Part shown: positions 1 to 8,742 of the stretch, one piece after another
Position numbering within the stretch: the first letter of the stretch is position 1
How the letters are laid out: every line of letters starts with the position of its first letter
Origin: an uncultured Bacteroidota bacterium
GTDB lineage: Bacteria > Bacteroidota > Bacteroidia > Chitinophagales > Chitinophagaceae
Length of the DNA stretch: 64,000 bases
Assembly (NCBI GenBank): GCA_903831575.1
Contig: CAIKYB010000009.1
Location: forward strand, 46,562 to 110,561
Direction: 5' to 3'
Position numbers and translations under genes: made by a program
The notes under the pieces: generated by a model
Database searches by the model: none
The model's input: the letters and a program-made list of their open reading frames with translations, nothing else
Told to the model about the DNA's origin: nothing

Positions 1-118
1 TATTGCTACAGATGGCAAGCAGCGCATTTTGGAAATTCAGCCAAAGGAAGTGCATGAACGTACGCCTTTTTTTATTGGAAGTAAATCAATGATGGAAGAA
101 TTTGAACAGACAAAATAA
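1..118 (+). CDS. fbp: class 1 fructose-1,6-bisphosphatase, C-terminal end (partial)
   Basis: An open frame enters from the left edge and stops with TAA at 116-118. The last 38 residues contain [22 protein letters not shown] and a terminal MMEEFEQ segment, which resemble the C-terminus of class 1 fructose-1,6-bisphosphatase (gluconeogenesis: fructose-1,6-bisphosphate to fructose-6-phosphate plus phosphate). Only the tail is present, so no catalytic residue can be checked. The ABC ATPase gene starts 21 bases downstream on the same strand and may be co-transcribed. The call rests on remembered family sequence and is moderately secure. Confidence 0.65.
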   Translation, partial: IATDGKQRILEIQPKEVHERTPFFIGSKSMMEEFEQTK

Positions 119-139
119 TTTCAACAAGCAATTATAAAA

Positions 140-901
140 ATGAGTAAGATAATTATTTTAGTCAAAGATCTCGTGAAAAAGTATGGAACTTTCCAAGCGG
201 TAAAATCAATTTCATTTGACGTTTTTGAAGGAGAAATTTTCGGGTTATTAGGACCAAATGGAGCAGGGAAATCCACGACATTAGAAATTATAGAAACCCT
301 TCGTTCCAAGACTTCCGGCACTGTAACTGTTGATGGGTATGATTTAGAGAAAGATCCTTCTGCTATAAAGAAAATCATTGGAGTGCAATTGCAAACTTCA
401 GGGTTTTATCCCGGGTTGAATTTAATAGAACTGATAAAGCTGTTTGGTGGGTTATATAATCGCTCGGTTAATCCCATGGAGTTATTGAAAAAAGTGAATC
501 TGGAAGATAAAGCGAAAAGCAAAACCAAGGAACTTAGTGGTGGCCAAAAACAACGGTTTTCAATTGCCACAACTTTAATCAACCAACCCAAAATTATATT
601 CTTAGATGAACCAACAACTGGATTGGATCCTCAGGCAAGAAGAAATTTATGGGATTTAATCAGAGAAATTCGCGAGAATGGAACCACCGTAATTATTACT
701 ACGCATTACATGGATGAGGCAGAACAGTTGTGCGATCGAATTGCGATAATGGATGAAGGAAGAATCATTAAACTAGATACTCCTGAAAAACTGATTGATG
801 ATTTAGTGGAAAGCGGATTTGAAAGACCAAAGCAAATGAAAGCAGCAAATCTGGAAGATGTTTTTATCCATCTTACCGGAAGAGAAATGAGGGAAGAATA
901 A
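140..901 (+). CDS. ABC transporter ATP-binding protein
   Basis: A 253-residue ABC ATPase subunit. Walker A (GPNGAGKST) lies near residue 38, the signature LSGGQKQR near 133, and Walker B IIFLDEPTTGLD near 153, followed by the His-switch region (TTHYMDEAE). The overall form resembles the DrrA/CcmA-like group of exporters, which pair with a separate membrane protein to export drugs or lipids. No permease gene follows; the next gene is an FKBP isomerase 35 bases downstream, so the partner is elsewhere or outside the window. All nucleotide-binding motifs look intact. The substrate cannot be inferred. Confidence 0.9.
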   Translation: MSKIIILVKDLVKKYGTFQAVKSISFDVFEGEIFGLLGPNGAGKSTTLEIIETLRSKTSGTVTVDGYDLEKDPSAIKKIIGVQLQTSGFYPGLNLIELIKLFGGLYNRSVNPMELLKKVNLEDKAKSKTKELSGGQKQRFSIATTLINQPKIIFLDEPTTGLDPQARRNLWDLIREIRENGTTVIITTHYMDEAEQLCDRIAIMDEGRIIKLDTPEKLIDDLVESGFERPKQMKAANLEDVFIHLTGREMREE

Positions 902-936
902 ATTCAAATTGTTTTTTATTATTTATAAACCATAAA

Positions 937-1677
937 ATGTCATCAATGAAAAAAATTAGTATTTGTATTCTTGCTTGTTCCCTTTTTTGTTCAAGTGTTT
1001 TTTCGCAGGTAAAAAAGGCTCCACAGAAAAGCGATAAATCATCAAATGCCCCAGCATTTCTAATGAAAAACAGTTTAGATAGCTTTAGTTATGCTGCTGG
1101 AATAAATATTGCCAATAATATGAAACAACAAGGAATTTCAGAGATCAATATTCCTGCCATGATGCAAGGCTTTAATGACGTCTTAAAAAATAATCCTACT
1201 TTATTAACCCCAGAACAAGCAAGTATGACACTTCAACAACAACTACAGGCTTTTGCTCAAAAGAAAAGTGCTGTTCAAAAAGAAAAAGGGGAATCCTTTT
1301 GCATGACAAATAAAACAAGAAAAGAAGTTACAACTTTAGCGAACGGACTTCAGTATGAAATATTAAAAGCAGGAGATCCTAATGGTATTAAACCAACCGC
1401 ACAAGATACTGTTGTGGTTGATTATGTTGGAACATTAATCGATGGAACTGAATTTGATAACTCTGTAAAAAGAGGGGAACCTGCTACATTTCCAGTTGGA
1501 GGTGTAATAAAAGGATGGACACAAATATTGCAGTTGATGACAAAAGGGGCACATTGGAAAGTAGTTATCCCTAGTGAATTGGCTTATGGTGACAGAGGTG
1601 CAGGCGCCCAGATCCCTCCAGGATCTGTTTTGGTTTTTGAAATTACTTTAATAGATATCAAACCAGCAGTAAAATAA
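937..1677 (+). CDS. FKBP-type peptidyl-prolyl cis-trans isomerase, exported
   Basis: A 246-residue protein with an N-terminal signal peptide (MKKISICILACSLFCSSVFS), so it probably acts in the periplasm or outer membrane space. Residues of about 45-115 match the FKBP N-terminal dimerisation region, with 'SYAAGINIANNMKQQGI'. The C-terminal half is an FKBP domain with the typical VDYVGTLIDGTEFDNS and AYGDRGAGAQIPPGS segments. It should catalyse proline isomerisation during folding of exported proteins. A second ATG at 946 gives the cleaner signal peptide and could be the real start. The next gene begins 2 bases after its stop, so the two are probably one operon. Confidence 0.92.
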   Translation: MSSMKKISICILACSLFCSSVFSQVKKAPQKSDKSSNAPAFLMKNSLDSFSYAAGINIANNMKQQGISEINIPAMMQGFNDVLKNNPTLLTPEQASMTLQQQLQAFAQKKSAVQKEKGESFCMTNKTRKEVTTLANGLQYEILKAGDPNGIKPTAQDTVVVDYVGTLIDGTEFDNSVKRGEPATFPVGGVIKGWTQILQLMTKGAHWKVVIPSELAYGDRGAGAQIPPGSVLVFEITLIDIKPAVK

Positions 1678-1679
1678 TT

Positions 1680-2204
1680 ATGGATGCATTATGCTATCCA
1701 ATTGGAAAGTTTATCGAGCAACCAATTTCGCAGCAACAATTGCGGGAATGCTTGCTCGATATTCGTTTTCTAAGCAATCATATTGAGCATGTTATTTCAA
1801 ATCTCGATGAGTATCAATTGGATACGCCTTATCGTGAAGGTGGATGGACGGTAAAGCAAGTTATTCATCATTTGGCCGATAGCCATATGAATGCCTTTAT
1901 TCGCTGCAAACTTGCGCTCACAGAAGATAATCCTGTAATAAAACCATATGATCAGGATGCATGGGCGAATACCATAGAAAATAAAAATATCCCTGTAAAT
2001 GTTTCCATAACATTATTGCATGCTTTACATTTCCGCTGGCATGAGTTGTTTTCAAATTTAAAGCCAGAGGAATGGAGTAGAACGATTATGCACCCTGAGT
2101 ATAACAAACAAATGTCGCTATGGTATTTACTAAGTTTATACGCCTGGCATTCCAAACATCATGTAGCTCAAATACAAAGTCTTAAAGATCGTAAAGGTTG
2201 GTAA
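1680..2204 (+). CDS. DinB/YfiT-family putative metal-dependent protein
   Basis: A 174-residue protein closely resembling Bacillus YfiT/BstA-type DinB-like proteins. Shared features are the opening YPIGKF, TPYREGGWTVKQVIHHLADSHMN, and the C-terminal YAWHSKHHVAQI. The histidines in HHLADSH and HSKHH are the expected metal ligands of the four-helix DinB fold. Some family members transfer low-molecular-weight thiols to electrophiles (BstA), but the thiol used in Bacteroidota is not something this sequence can tell. It starts 2 bases after the FKBP stop, so translation is probably coupled. Confidence 0.85.
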   Translation: MDALCYPIGKFIEQPISQQQLRECLLDIRFLSNHIEHVISNLDEYQLDTPYREGGWTVKQVIHHLADSHMNAFIRCKLALTEDNPVIKPYDQDAWANTIENKNIPVNVSITLLHALHFRWHELFSNLKPEEWSRTIMHPEYNKQMSLWYLLSLYAWHSKHHVAQIQSLKDRKGW

Positions 2205-2222
2205 GTAAAAAAATAAATTAAA

Positions 2223-2756
2223 ATGGAAGTCAAGCTATTATCTACATCTTACTTGAGCAATCATCAATATTTTACTGCAAGAAAAGACAGCTATCAATTG
2301 GAGTCTGGCAAAATAGTGGATCCTTATTTTGTAGTAGAACTGCCAATCTGTGTTCTTGCAATGGCGGTTACAGAAAATAATGAAGTGATTCTGGTAGAAC
2401 AATACCGTCATCCAATTGGTGAAAAAATTATAGAGCTCCCTGGAGGTTTTATTGATGATGGAGAAACGCCTATTGAGGCCATTACAAGAGAGCTGCTGGA
2501 AGAAACAGGTTATTCCTTTAAAGAATTTCAATACATGGGCATCACTTCAGGGAATCCTGGTGTTTTAAATAATTTCACCCATCTTTTTTTAGCTACAGGA
2601 GGAAAGAAAATCGCTGAACAGCATCTTGATGCTAATGAAGAAATCACTATTCAGCTTAAGTCATTAGAAGAAGTGAAATCCTTATTATTTGAGAGTGGGT
2701 TTAAGCAAAGCATGCATTCACTTTGTTTGTTTTATGGGTTTTCAAAGCTAAGCTAG
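2223..2756 (+). CDS. NUDIX hydrolase (ADP-ribose pyrophosphatase-like)
   Basis: A 177-residue NUDIX protein. The full Nudix box G-x5-E-x7-REuxEExGu is visible as GGFIDDGE, then RELLEETGY, near residues 75-97. The upstream VVELPICVLAMAVT and LVEQYRHPIGEKIIELPGG resemble ADP-ribose or ADP-sugar pyrophosphatases, which hydrolyse nucleoside diphosphate derivatives. It lies 18 bases after the DinB-like gene on the same strand. Its stop overlaps that of the convergent folC gene: the shared bases CTAG at 2753-2756 read as a stop on both strands. Confidence 0.9.
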   Translation: MEVKLLSTSYLSNHQYFTARKDSYQLESGKIVDPYFVVELPICVLAMAVTENNEVILVEQYRHPIGEKIIELPGGFIDDGETPIEAITRELLEETGYSFKEFQYMGITSGNPGVLNNFTHLFLATGGKKIAEQHLDANEEITIQLKSLEEVKSLLFESGFKQSMHSLCLFYGFSKLS

Positions 2757-4054
2757 AGCTGATTTTCATCTATTTCAGACAGAATAAAAAAACTGCCGCA
2801 AACTAATATGACATCCTTTTTTTCGGCATTGCTTTTAGCCGCATAAATGGCATCATTCACATTATCATATCCTTCTCCCATTAGATTTTTCTCTTCAGCT
2901 TTTAACTTTAAGATTTCGAATGGCAATGCTCTTTCAATGTGCGCATTGGTAAAATAATATGACGCGTTTTTAGGCAGTAAGTCCAGAATGCCTGATATGT
3001 CTTTATCATTTACAAATCCTACAACGATATGCAAATGGCTATTGGGGTATTGCTCTTGCAATTGATTTACTACAGATTGAATCCCATCTTTATTGTGAGC
3101 TACATCTAGTATTAGTAATGGGTTTTCTGCAATCACTTCCCAGCGGCCTTTAAATCCGGTTAGTTTTTTGACTTTAGATAAGGCGTTTTTTTTATGCCCA
3201 GGAGTAATATTGAAGCCTACTTTATTTAATATTGATGTGGCGGCAAGAACTGTTTTTAAATTTTTTATTTGGTAAGCTCCAGTGAGGTCAAGATAAATTA
3301 GTTCAGTAGTTTTTTCAATTTTATTATGACAGCGGCATTGCAAATGATTGTTATTCATTTCGACACTTTCTATGGTAATGATGTTGTCTGCATAAATTGC
3401 TGTAGTGCCCATTTCTGCTGATTTTTCTTCAAAAATAGGACTTGTTTCTGTAGTGGATTCTCCAATTATGACAGGGGTATTCAGTTTAATAATACCCGCT
3501 TTTTCTTGGGCGATTTCACTAATAGTATTGCCTAATAAATTCGTATGATCTAGTCCAATATTGGTAATAATGGAAAGAATAGGAGAGATGATATTGGTGC
3601 TATCCAGCCTGCCTCCAAGCCCTGTTTCTATGACTGCGATATCCACTTTTTCTGAAGCGAAATATTCGAAAGCCATGGCTACTGTCAATTCAAAAAAAGA
3701 AGGTTCTATTTTGCTACAGATGGCTTTTGTTTTTTCTGCAAATGCTATAACAAAATTCTGATCAATCATTTTTCCATCGATTCTTATTCTTTCGCCGAAA
3801 TCTTTAATATGCGGCGATGTATACAATCCGGTTTTGTATCCTGCTTGTTGGAGTATGGCTGCAAGCATGTGGCTCGTGCTTCCCTTGCCGTTAGTTCCTG
3901 CGATGTGTATGCTTTTGAATTTGTTTTGCGGATTTTTAAGCGCGTCGCAAAGTTCAATAGTATTATGAATGTCTTTTTTGTATGCGGCTGGGCCGATTCG
4001 TGAAAACATGGGCAATTGTGTATATAAATACTCAATAGTTTGTTTGTAATTCAT
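2753..4054 (-). CDS. folC: bifunctional folylpolyglutamate synthase/dihydrofolate synthase
   Basis: A 433-residue Mur-ligase-fold enzyme of normal FolC length. The ATP-binding P-loop is HIAGTNGKGSTSHML near residues 51-65, followed by the FGERIRIDGK and DIAVIETGLGGRLDSTN segments and a C-terminal Mur ligase domain with LDVAHNKDG. It adds glutamate to dihydropteroate and to reduced folates in the cytoplasm. The convergent NUDIX gene overlaps its stop codon by 4 bases. The TonB-like gene lies 44 bases upstream on the same strand and may share a transcript. Confidence 0.93.
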   Translation of the reverse strand: MNYKQTIEYLYTQLPMFSRIGPAAYKKDIHNTIELCDALKNPQNKFKSIHIAGTNGKGSTSHMLAAILQQAGYKTGLYTSPHIKDFGERIRIDGKMIDQNFVIAFAEKTKAICSKIEPSFFELTVAMAFEYFASEKVDIAVIETGLGGRLDSTNIISPILSIITNIGLDHTNLLGNTISEIAQEKAGIIKLNTPVIIGESTTETSPIFEEKSAEMGTTAIYADNIITIESVEMNNNHLQCRCHNKIEKTTELIYLDLTGAYQIKNLKTVLAATSILNKVGFNITPGHKKNALSKVKKLTGFKGRWEVIAENPLLILDVAHNKDGIQSVVNQLQEQYPNSHLHIVVGFVNDKDISGILDLLPKNASYYFTNAHIERALPFEILKLKAEEKNLMGEGYDNVNDAIYAAKSNAEKKDVILVCGSFFILSEIDENQL

Positions 4055-4098
4055 CGGCGAGAAAATAAATTCTAATTTTTAATAAGGGAAGTTATTAC

Positions 4099-4896
4099 TT
4101 AATTAATATCAAAAATAAATTGAACAGTAACCGTAGACTCATGATCGGATTTATTGAATTGGATATTTCTAAGGTAACTACTTACTGCATTTGCATAAGA
4201 TTGATTTCTGTTGGTAGTGCCTCTATCAAACCCTGTAAATTTCCCTTCTCCTGAAGCGGATACTTTTATAATAGCGTATATCGTTGCCTTATTTAATTCG
4301 CCTTCAAATTTATATTGCTTAATAATTATCCTGTTTCCTTTAGTGACTTTTGGACCGCCAATCTTTCCCCCAGGCGTATTGCCATAAGAATCTTTATTTC
4401 CGCTTGGGTCGTTATTATCTCCTTTATTGTTGGGAGTATTCCCTTGGTATTTATAGTTATTGTCAATATCTGGATTATTGCCGTTGGTATTTTTATTTGG
4501 GCCAGTGTAGGTTAGTTTCGGTTTTTTTGCAGCTGCTTTTGCATCTGATGCAGTCTGGGTGGTTTTGCTGTTTTTTGCATTGACTATACTAGCAGCATTA
4601 ACATCTGTTAGTTCATCTGTTTCTATTTTTTCGGCAGGAGATTTGTCTGAAGATGCTGCCGTCTTGTTATCTTTAATTAAGGAGGGGGTCCCTTTTACAA
4701 GTGGTTGCTCGTCGCCAAGTCCATCTTCATTATTTCCTAAATTAATTTCAATTTGGTCTTGAATAATCGGTTTAGGTATGGGTAACGATGTCCATTTGAA
4801 AAAAATAAAAAGTAATAATAAAATAAAGCAAAAGATGCTGGTAAATGTAATGGCCTTCTTCTGCTCTTCCGTTTTAAATAGTTGCATGATCATCAT
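4099..4896 (-). CDS. TonB-like energy transducer, divergent
   Basis: A 265-residue protein with a single N-terminal membrane segment (about residues 17-34, ITFTSIFCFILLLLFIFF), then a Pro/Asn/Gly/Lys-rich periplasmic spacer and a C-terminal domain ending in TVTVQFIFDIN. This architecture (short cytoplasmic end, one helix, low-complexity linker, small beta domain) matches Bacteroidota TonB-like proteins that energise outer-membrane receptors. No ExbB/ExbD genes are adjacent; the neighbours are folC and a YggS-type gene. Three in-frame ATGs lie within the first 12 bases (4896, 4893, 4887), so the exact start is uncertain. Confidence 0.65.
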   Translation of the reverse strand: MMIMQLFKTEEQKKAITFTSIFCFILLLLFIFFKWTSLPIPKPIIQDQIEINLGNNEDGLGDEQPLVKGTPSLIKDNKTAASSDKSPAEKIETDELTDVNAASIVNAKNSKTTQTASDAKAAAKKPKLTYTGPNKNTNGNNPDIDNNYKYQGNTPNNKGDNNDPSGNKDSYGNTPGGKIGGPKVTKGNRIIIKQYKFEGELNKATIYAIIKVSASGEGKFTGFDRGTTNRNQSYANAVSSYLRNIQFNKSDHESTVTVQFIFDIN

Positions 4897-4988
4897 AAGG
4901 GAATAATTAATGGTATAATTAGCTAAGCAAAGAAATGAATATTACTCAAATAGCATACCACGTCTTTGATTTTTTAACATTTTACAAT

Positions 4989-5672
4989 TTAATCAATTTT
5001 TGCTTCTGGTTTATTCCTTTCGCCAAATAATAAGCTTCCAATTCTAACCATATTGCTTCCGCATGATACCGCAAGATGATAATCTGCACTCATTCCCATG
5101 CTTAAAATGGAAGGGTTGAAGTTGGCCATTGAAAGTCCTAAAGAATTGTCGAAAATTCCTTTCAGGTAATCAAACTCTTTCTTAATAAGGGTTTGTTCGG
5201 AAGTAAAACTTGCCATTCCCATAAACCCGATCACATTTACAAACTGTAGTTTAGGCAATTGAGTTAAGATTGTTTTCAATTCTGTTTCATTTAGACCAAA
5301 TTTAGTTTCTTCTTGTGCAATATGAATTTGAAGCAAACAATTTATTTTCTTATTTAATTTTTGTCCTTGCTTATTAATTTCTACTAATAATTTCTCGCTG
5401 TCAACGCCATGGATAATATAAACGAAAGGAGCGATATATTTTACTTTGTTTGTTTGGAGATGTCCTATAAAATGCCAGCGGATATCTTTCGGTAATTGTT
5501 CTGATTTCTCAACAAGTTCTTGTACATAATTTTCGCCGAAATCTTTTATCCCGGATTTGTAAGCTTCTAGAATATCTTCATGAGGTTTTGTTTTTGAAAC
5601 GGCAACTAATGTTGTCTTGGTAAGCGCCAACTCTTCCTTTATGGTTTTATATTGTTCTTCTAAAAATGCCAT
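4989..5672 (-). CDS. YggS/PROSC-family pyridoxal phosphate-binding protein
   Basis: A 227-residue alanine-racemase-fold protein. LVAVSKTKP near residue 22 carries the lysine expected to hold pyridoxal phosphate. DFGENYVQEL, WHFIGHLQTNK and the C-terminal LSMGMSADYHLAV-GSNMVRIGSLLFG are family hallmarks. Members take part in PLP homeostasis and generally lack strong enzyme activity. It is separated from the acyl-CoA dehydrogenase gene upstream by a terminator-like hairpin, so it probably has its own promoter. Confidence 0.92.
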   Translation of the reverse strand: MAFLEEQYKTIKEELALTKTTLVAVSKTKPHEDILEAYKSGIKDFGENYVQELVEKSEQLPKDIRWHFIGHLQTNKVKYIAPFVYIIHGVDSEKLLVEINKQGQKLNKKINCLLQIHIAQEETKFGLNETELKTILTQLPKLQFVNVIGFMGMASFTSEQTLIKKEFDYLKGIFDNSLGLSMANFNPSILSMGMSADYHLAVSCGSNMVRIGSLLFGERNKPEAKID

Positions 5673-5690
5673 TCTATAAAATTATAATAA

Positions 5691-5722
5691 AAAGTCCATG
5701 ATGTAGTAACACCATGGACTTT
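5691..5722 (-). terminator. rho-independent terminator of the acyl-CoA dehydrogenase gene
   Basis: A perfect 10-bp stem (5691-5700 with 5713-5722, arms AAAGTCCATG/CATGGACTTT) and a 12-base loop. Read on the minus strand it follows the acyl-CoA dehydrogenase stop and runs into a T-rich stretch. Confidence 0.75.
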
Positions 5723-5740
5723 AAATGAGTTCAATAAAAA

Positions 5741-6895
5741 CTATTTTAATATGCTTCTGCTGATTACGATTCTTTGAACTTCACTTGTTCCTTCATAGAT
5801 CTGTGTGATTTTTGCATCTCGCATTAATCTTTCCACATGATATTCTTTTACAAATCCGTATCCGCCATGAATTTGAACAGCTTCAGTTGCAGTCCACATT
5901 GCTGTTTCACTGCTGAATACTTTTGCCATAGAGCTACTTGTGGTATAGTCTATTTGATTGTCTTTTTCCCATGCAGCTTTCAAGCACAGCAATCTTGATG
6001 ATTCTATACGTGTAGCCATATCAGCCAGTTTGAATTGAATAATTTGATGATTCATGATTTCTGTTCCAAATGCTTTCCTTTGTTTGCTGTAAGCGAGTGA
6101 TAATTCATAAGCGCCACTTGCTATGCCTAATGCCTGTGATGCGATACCAATTCTTCCTCCAGCTAATGTTTTCATGGCAAATTTGAAACCAAATCCATCT
6201 TCACCAATTCTATTTTCTTTTGGAACTTTTACATCGTTGAATAAAATAGAATGGGTATCACTTCCTCTAATGCCTAATTTGTTTTCTTTAGCACCAACAA
6301 CAACACCGGGCCAGTTTTTTTCTACAATAAACACGTTGATGCCTTTGCTTCCTTTACTTACATCTGTTTGCGCAATGACGATATAAACACTTGCACTGTT
6401 ACCGTTAGTAATCCAGTTCTTTGTGCCATTCAATAAATAAAAATCGCCTTTGTCTTCTGCAGTTGTTTGTTGTGAGGTGGCATCACTTCCAGCTTCTGGC
6501 TCGCTCAATAAAAATGCTCCGATATATAATTCGTTGTCTTTTTTTCCTTGTGCTAAAGGTGTTAGGTATTTTTGTTTTTGTGCTTCGTTGGCATATTCCT
6601 GTAAGCCAAAACAAACCAAACTATTATTTACACTCATGCATACGCTCACACTTGCATCCACTTTACTTATTTCTTCCATTGCCAAAACATAGCTAATGGT
6701 ATCCATGCCACTTCCGCCATATTCAGGCTTTACCATCATTCCCATGAATCCAAGGTCGGCTAGTTTTTCAATTTGTTCCTTTGGGAATTTTTGAAGTTCA
6801 TCCCTTTCAATAACGCCTGGTAAACACTCGTTCTGCGCAAAATCGCGAGCTGCTTTTTGAATCATTAGGTGCTCTTCGGAAAGTTGGAAATGCAT
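5741..6895 (-). CDS. acyl-CoA dehydrogenase
   Basis: A 384-residue flavoprotein of the usual length for short-chain acyl-CoA dehydrogenases. Visible are the FAD/substrate signature LSEPEAGSDATSQ near residue 130, WITNGNSASVYIV, AFGTEIMNHQ, and the C-terminal region IHGGYGFVKEYHVERLMRDAKITQIYEGTSEVQR with the catalytic glutamate of IYEGTSE. It oxidises acyl-CoA to enoyl-CoA and passes electrons to electron-transfer flavoprotein; etfB and etfA lie about 5-7 kb away in this window. A TAnnTTTG box sits just upstream of its start. Confidence 0.95.
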   Translation of the reverse strand: MHFQLSEEHLMIQKAARDFAQNECLPGVIERDELQKFPKEQIEKLADLGFMGMMVKPEYGGSGMDTISYVLAMEEISKVDASVSVCMSVNNSLVCFGLQEYANEAQKQKYLTPLAQGKKDNELYIGAFLLSEPEAGSDATSQQTTAEDKGDFYLLNGTKNWITNGNSASVYIVIAQTDVSKGSKGINVFIVEKNWPGVVVGAKENKLGIRGSDTHSILFNDVKVPKENRIGEDGFGFKFAMKTLAGGRIGIASQALGIASGAYELSLAYSKQRKAFGTEIMNHQIIQFKLADMATRIESSRLLCLKAAWEKDNQIDYTTSSSMAKVFSSETAMWTATEAVQIHGGYGFVKEYHVERLMRDAKITQIYEGTSEVQRIVISRSILK

Positions 6896-6914
6896 AAGCT
6901 GTTTTTATTTGTCA

Positions 6915-6922
6915 CAAAAGTA
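6915..6922 (-). promoter_or_regulatory. Bacteroidota -7 box before acyl-CoA dehydrogenase
   Basis: The minus strand reads TACTTTTG, matching TAnnTTTG, 19 bases upstream of the start at 6895. A -33 TTTG at the usual distance is not seen, so this is only a half-supported promoter. Confidence 0.4.
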
Positions 6923-7054
6923 AGGCTTGTTCAAATAGATTGAATATTAAGATGTCAACAATTATACCCCAATTATTTGAAGTTTAATTATCTTTACTTT
7001 ATATCGGGTTTAACGATTGTTTTCTCCTATTAATCAACGATTTAATAAATAATT

Positions 7055-8047
7055 TTGAATACTGCTCGTCAAAATTTTAAAATTCAGAAATACATTGCGG
7101 GGATTTCCATTGTGCTCTTTTTTGTAAAGCTAGCTGCATGGTATATTACGCATTCTGTAGCTATTCTCACAGATGCGCTTGAAAGTGTCGTAAATGTCGT
7201 TGCTGGATTAATAGGGTTGTATAGTTTGTATGTTTCAGGTAAGCCCAAGGATTCTGACCATCCCTATGGGCATGGGAAGGTAGAGTTCATTTCTGCGGCT
7301 ATTGAAGGCGTGCTAATTGGGATTGCCGGCATATTGGTTATAAAAGAAGCGGTTTTAAATTTATATCATCCACACGAAATTCATCTTATAGATTATGGTA
7401 TTTATCTGGTTGTATTCACCGCAGTTGTAAATTATATTGCTGGAAGTGTTTGTGTAAAACAAGGAAAAAAGAACAATTCTCTTGCTTTAATTGCAAGTGG
7501 CAAGCATCTTATTGCAGATACCTATACTACATTAGGTATTGCGTTGGGCTTAGTTCTTCTTTTTTTTAGCCACATCGTATGGATAGATAGTGTTGTGGCA
7601 ATTGTTTTCGCGTTTATGATTTTATATACTGGGTATAAAATTGTCAGATCATCAGTGGCAGGTATCATGGATGAAGCCGATGAAGAATTGATTGAAAAAC
7701 TGGTGATTGTATTAAACGAACACAGAAAGGAGAACTGGGTTGATTTACACAATCTTCGCATTATAAAATATGGTTCCAAAATCCATTTGGATTGCCATCT
7801 TACTGTGCCTTGGTTTTTAAATGTTCACGAAGCGCACAAAGAAATTGATGCTTTGTCTGCATTGGTAAGTATACATTTCGGAAATGCGGTAGAGCTTTTT
7901 GTTCATTCTGATGGTTGTCTTGATTTTTCCTGTGCTATTTGTGATAAGAAAGATTGCAGCGTAAGGCAACATCCATTTGAACGTAAAATTGAATGGTCAA
8001 TCGAGAATATTTCTACAGATAAAAAACACCAATTAAGCACTAAATAA
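7055..8047 (+). CDS. cation diffusion facilitator (CDF) metal transporter
   Basis: A 330-residue CDF transporter. It has an N-terminal six-helix membrane domain with the metal-site pattern TDALESVVN (helix 2) and HLIADTYT (helix 5), and the conserved DHPYGHGK loop. A cytoplasmic domain of about 110 residues follows. It should export a divalent cation (Zn, Fe or similar) in exchange for protons. The C-terminal end carries a four-Cys cluster (GCLDFSCAICDKKDCS), a possible extra metal site. The start is TTG at 7055; no ATG lies near the expected N-terminus. Its 3' end overlaps the convergent VIT gene by 15 bases, pairing two metal transporters. Confidence 0.93.
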   Translation: MNTARQNFKIQKYIAGISIVLFFVKLAAWYITHSVAILTDALESVVNVVAGLIGLYSLYVSGKPKDSDHPYGHGKVEFISAAIEGVLIGIAGILVIKEAVLNLYHPHEIHLIDYGIYLVVFTAVVNYIAGSVCVKQGKKNNSLALIASGKHLIADTYTTLGIALGLVLLFFSHIVWIDSVVAIVFAFMILYTGYKIVRSSVAGIMDEADEELIEKLVIVLNEHRKENWVDLHNLRIIKYGSKIHLDCHLTVPWFLNVHEAHKEIDALSALVSIHFGNAVELFVHSDGCLDFSCAICDKKDCSVRQHPFERKIEWSIENISTDKKHQLSTK

Positions 8048-8740
8048 TCTGGCTACACCAAATGCAGCGCCAGCAGCTAATGCTCCAATTAGCATGACTT
8101 TTAAAGCGCCTGACCATGGATTGATTCCTGTGATTTTACTTTTAAAGAATCCAAAAATGAATAAACATAATAAAGTTGCCACTACAGAATATTGAAGGGC
8201 CTCTGTAGTAGTATCAATAAAGAAATAAGGACTTAAAGGGATGATGCCTCCAGCAATATAAGAAAGGCCAATATTTAAGGCGCTTTTTGTAGCACGTTTA
8301 GGATTTGGTTTTTCTAGTCCTAATTCATATTTCATCATAAATTCTACCCATCTGTCTTTGTCTTGAGAGATTTCTGCTGTTGCTTTGTCTTGTATTTCTT
8401 TGCTCAATCCAATGTTAGCAAAAAACTCTTTTGTTTCTTCAATTTCTTTATGGGGTAAGTTTTCTACTTCTTCATATTCTCTTTTTACTTCGCTTGAATA
8501 ATGATCTTGTTCTGTTTTTCCTGCCAGATAGCCCCCAAGACCCATCGCGATGCTTCCCGCTGCAATTTCTGCAATGCCTGCTATCAAAATAATATTGCTG
8601 TGATCTACTGCGCCACTGAGTCCTGCAGCTAATGCAAAAGGCACGGTAAGTCCGTCACTCATTCCAATTACAATATCTCTTAAAAGTTCAGAGCTTTGAA
8701 GGTGGCTCTCTAAATGGTCGTGATGTAAATGTGTGTCCAT
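8033..8740 (-). CDS. VIT1/CCC1-family iron/manganese transporter
   Basis: A 235-residue membrane protein of the VIT1/CCC1 family. The N-terminus HLHHDHLES is His-rich. IVIGMSDGLTVPFALAAGLSG is the first helix signature, followed by a charged cytoplasmic insert with glutamates that bind metal in plant VIT1, and three C-terminal helices rich in Gly/Ala. It likely moves Fe(II) or Mn(II) out of the cytoplasm. Its start lies 2 bases after the stop of the ornithine aminotransferase gene's neighbour position (8743), so the two minus-strand genes are probably co-transcribed. Its stop overlaps the CDF gene end. Confidence 0.93.
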   Translation of the reverse strand: MDTHLHHDHLESHLQSSELLRDIVIGMSDGLTVPFALAAGLSGAVDHSNIILIAGIAEIAAGSIAMGLGGYLAGKTEQDHYSSEVKREYEEVENLPHKEIEETKEFFANIGLSKEIQDKATAEISQDKDRWVEFMMKYELGLEKPNPKRATKSALNIGLSYIAGGIIPLSPYFFIDTTTEALQYSVVATLLCLFIFGFFKSKITGINPWSGALKVMLIGALAAGAAFGVARLFSA

Positions 8741-8742
8741 TT

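Noticed and set aside
1952..2155. Open frames on the opposite strand of strong genes (for example inside the DinB-like, FolC and protease genes)
   Set aside because: They lie within well supported genes in another frame, show no motif and are explained as shadows.
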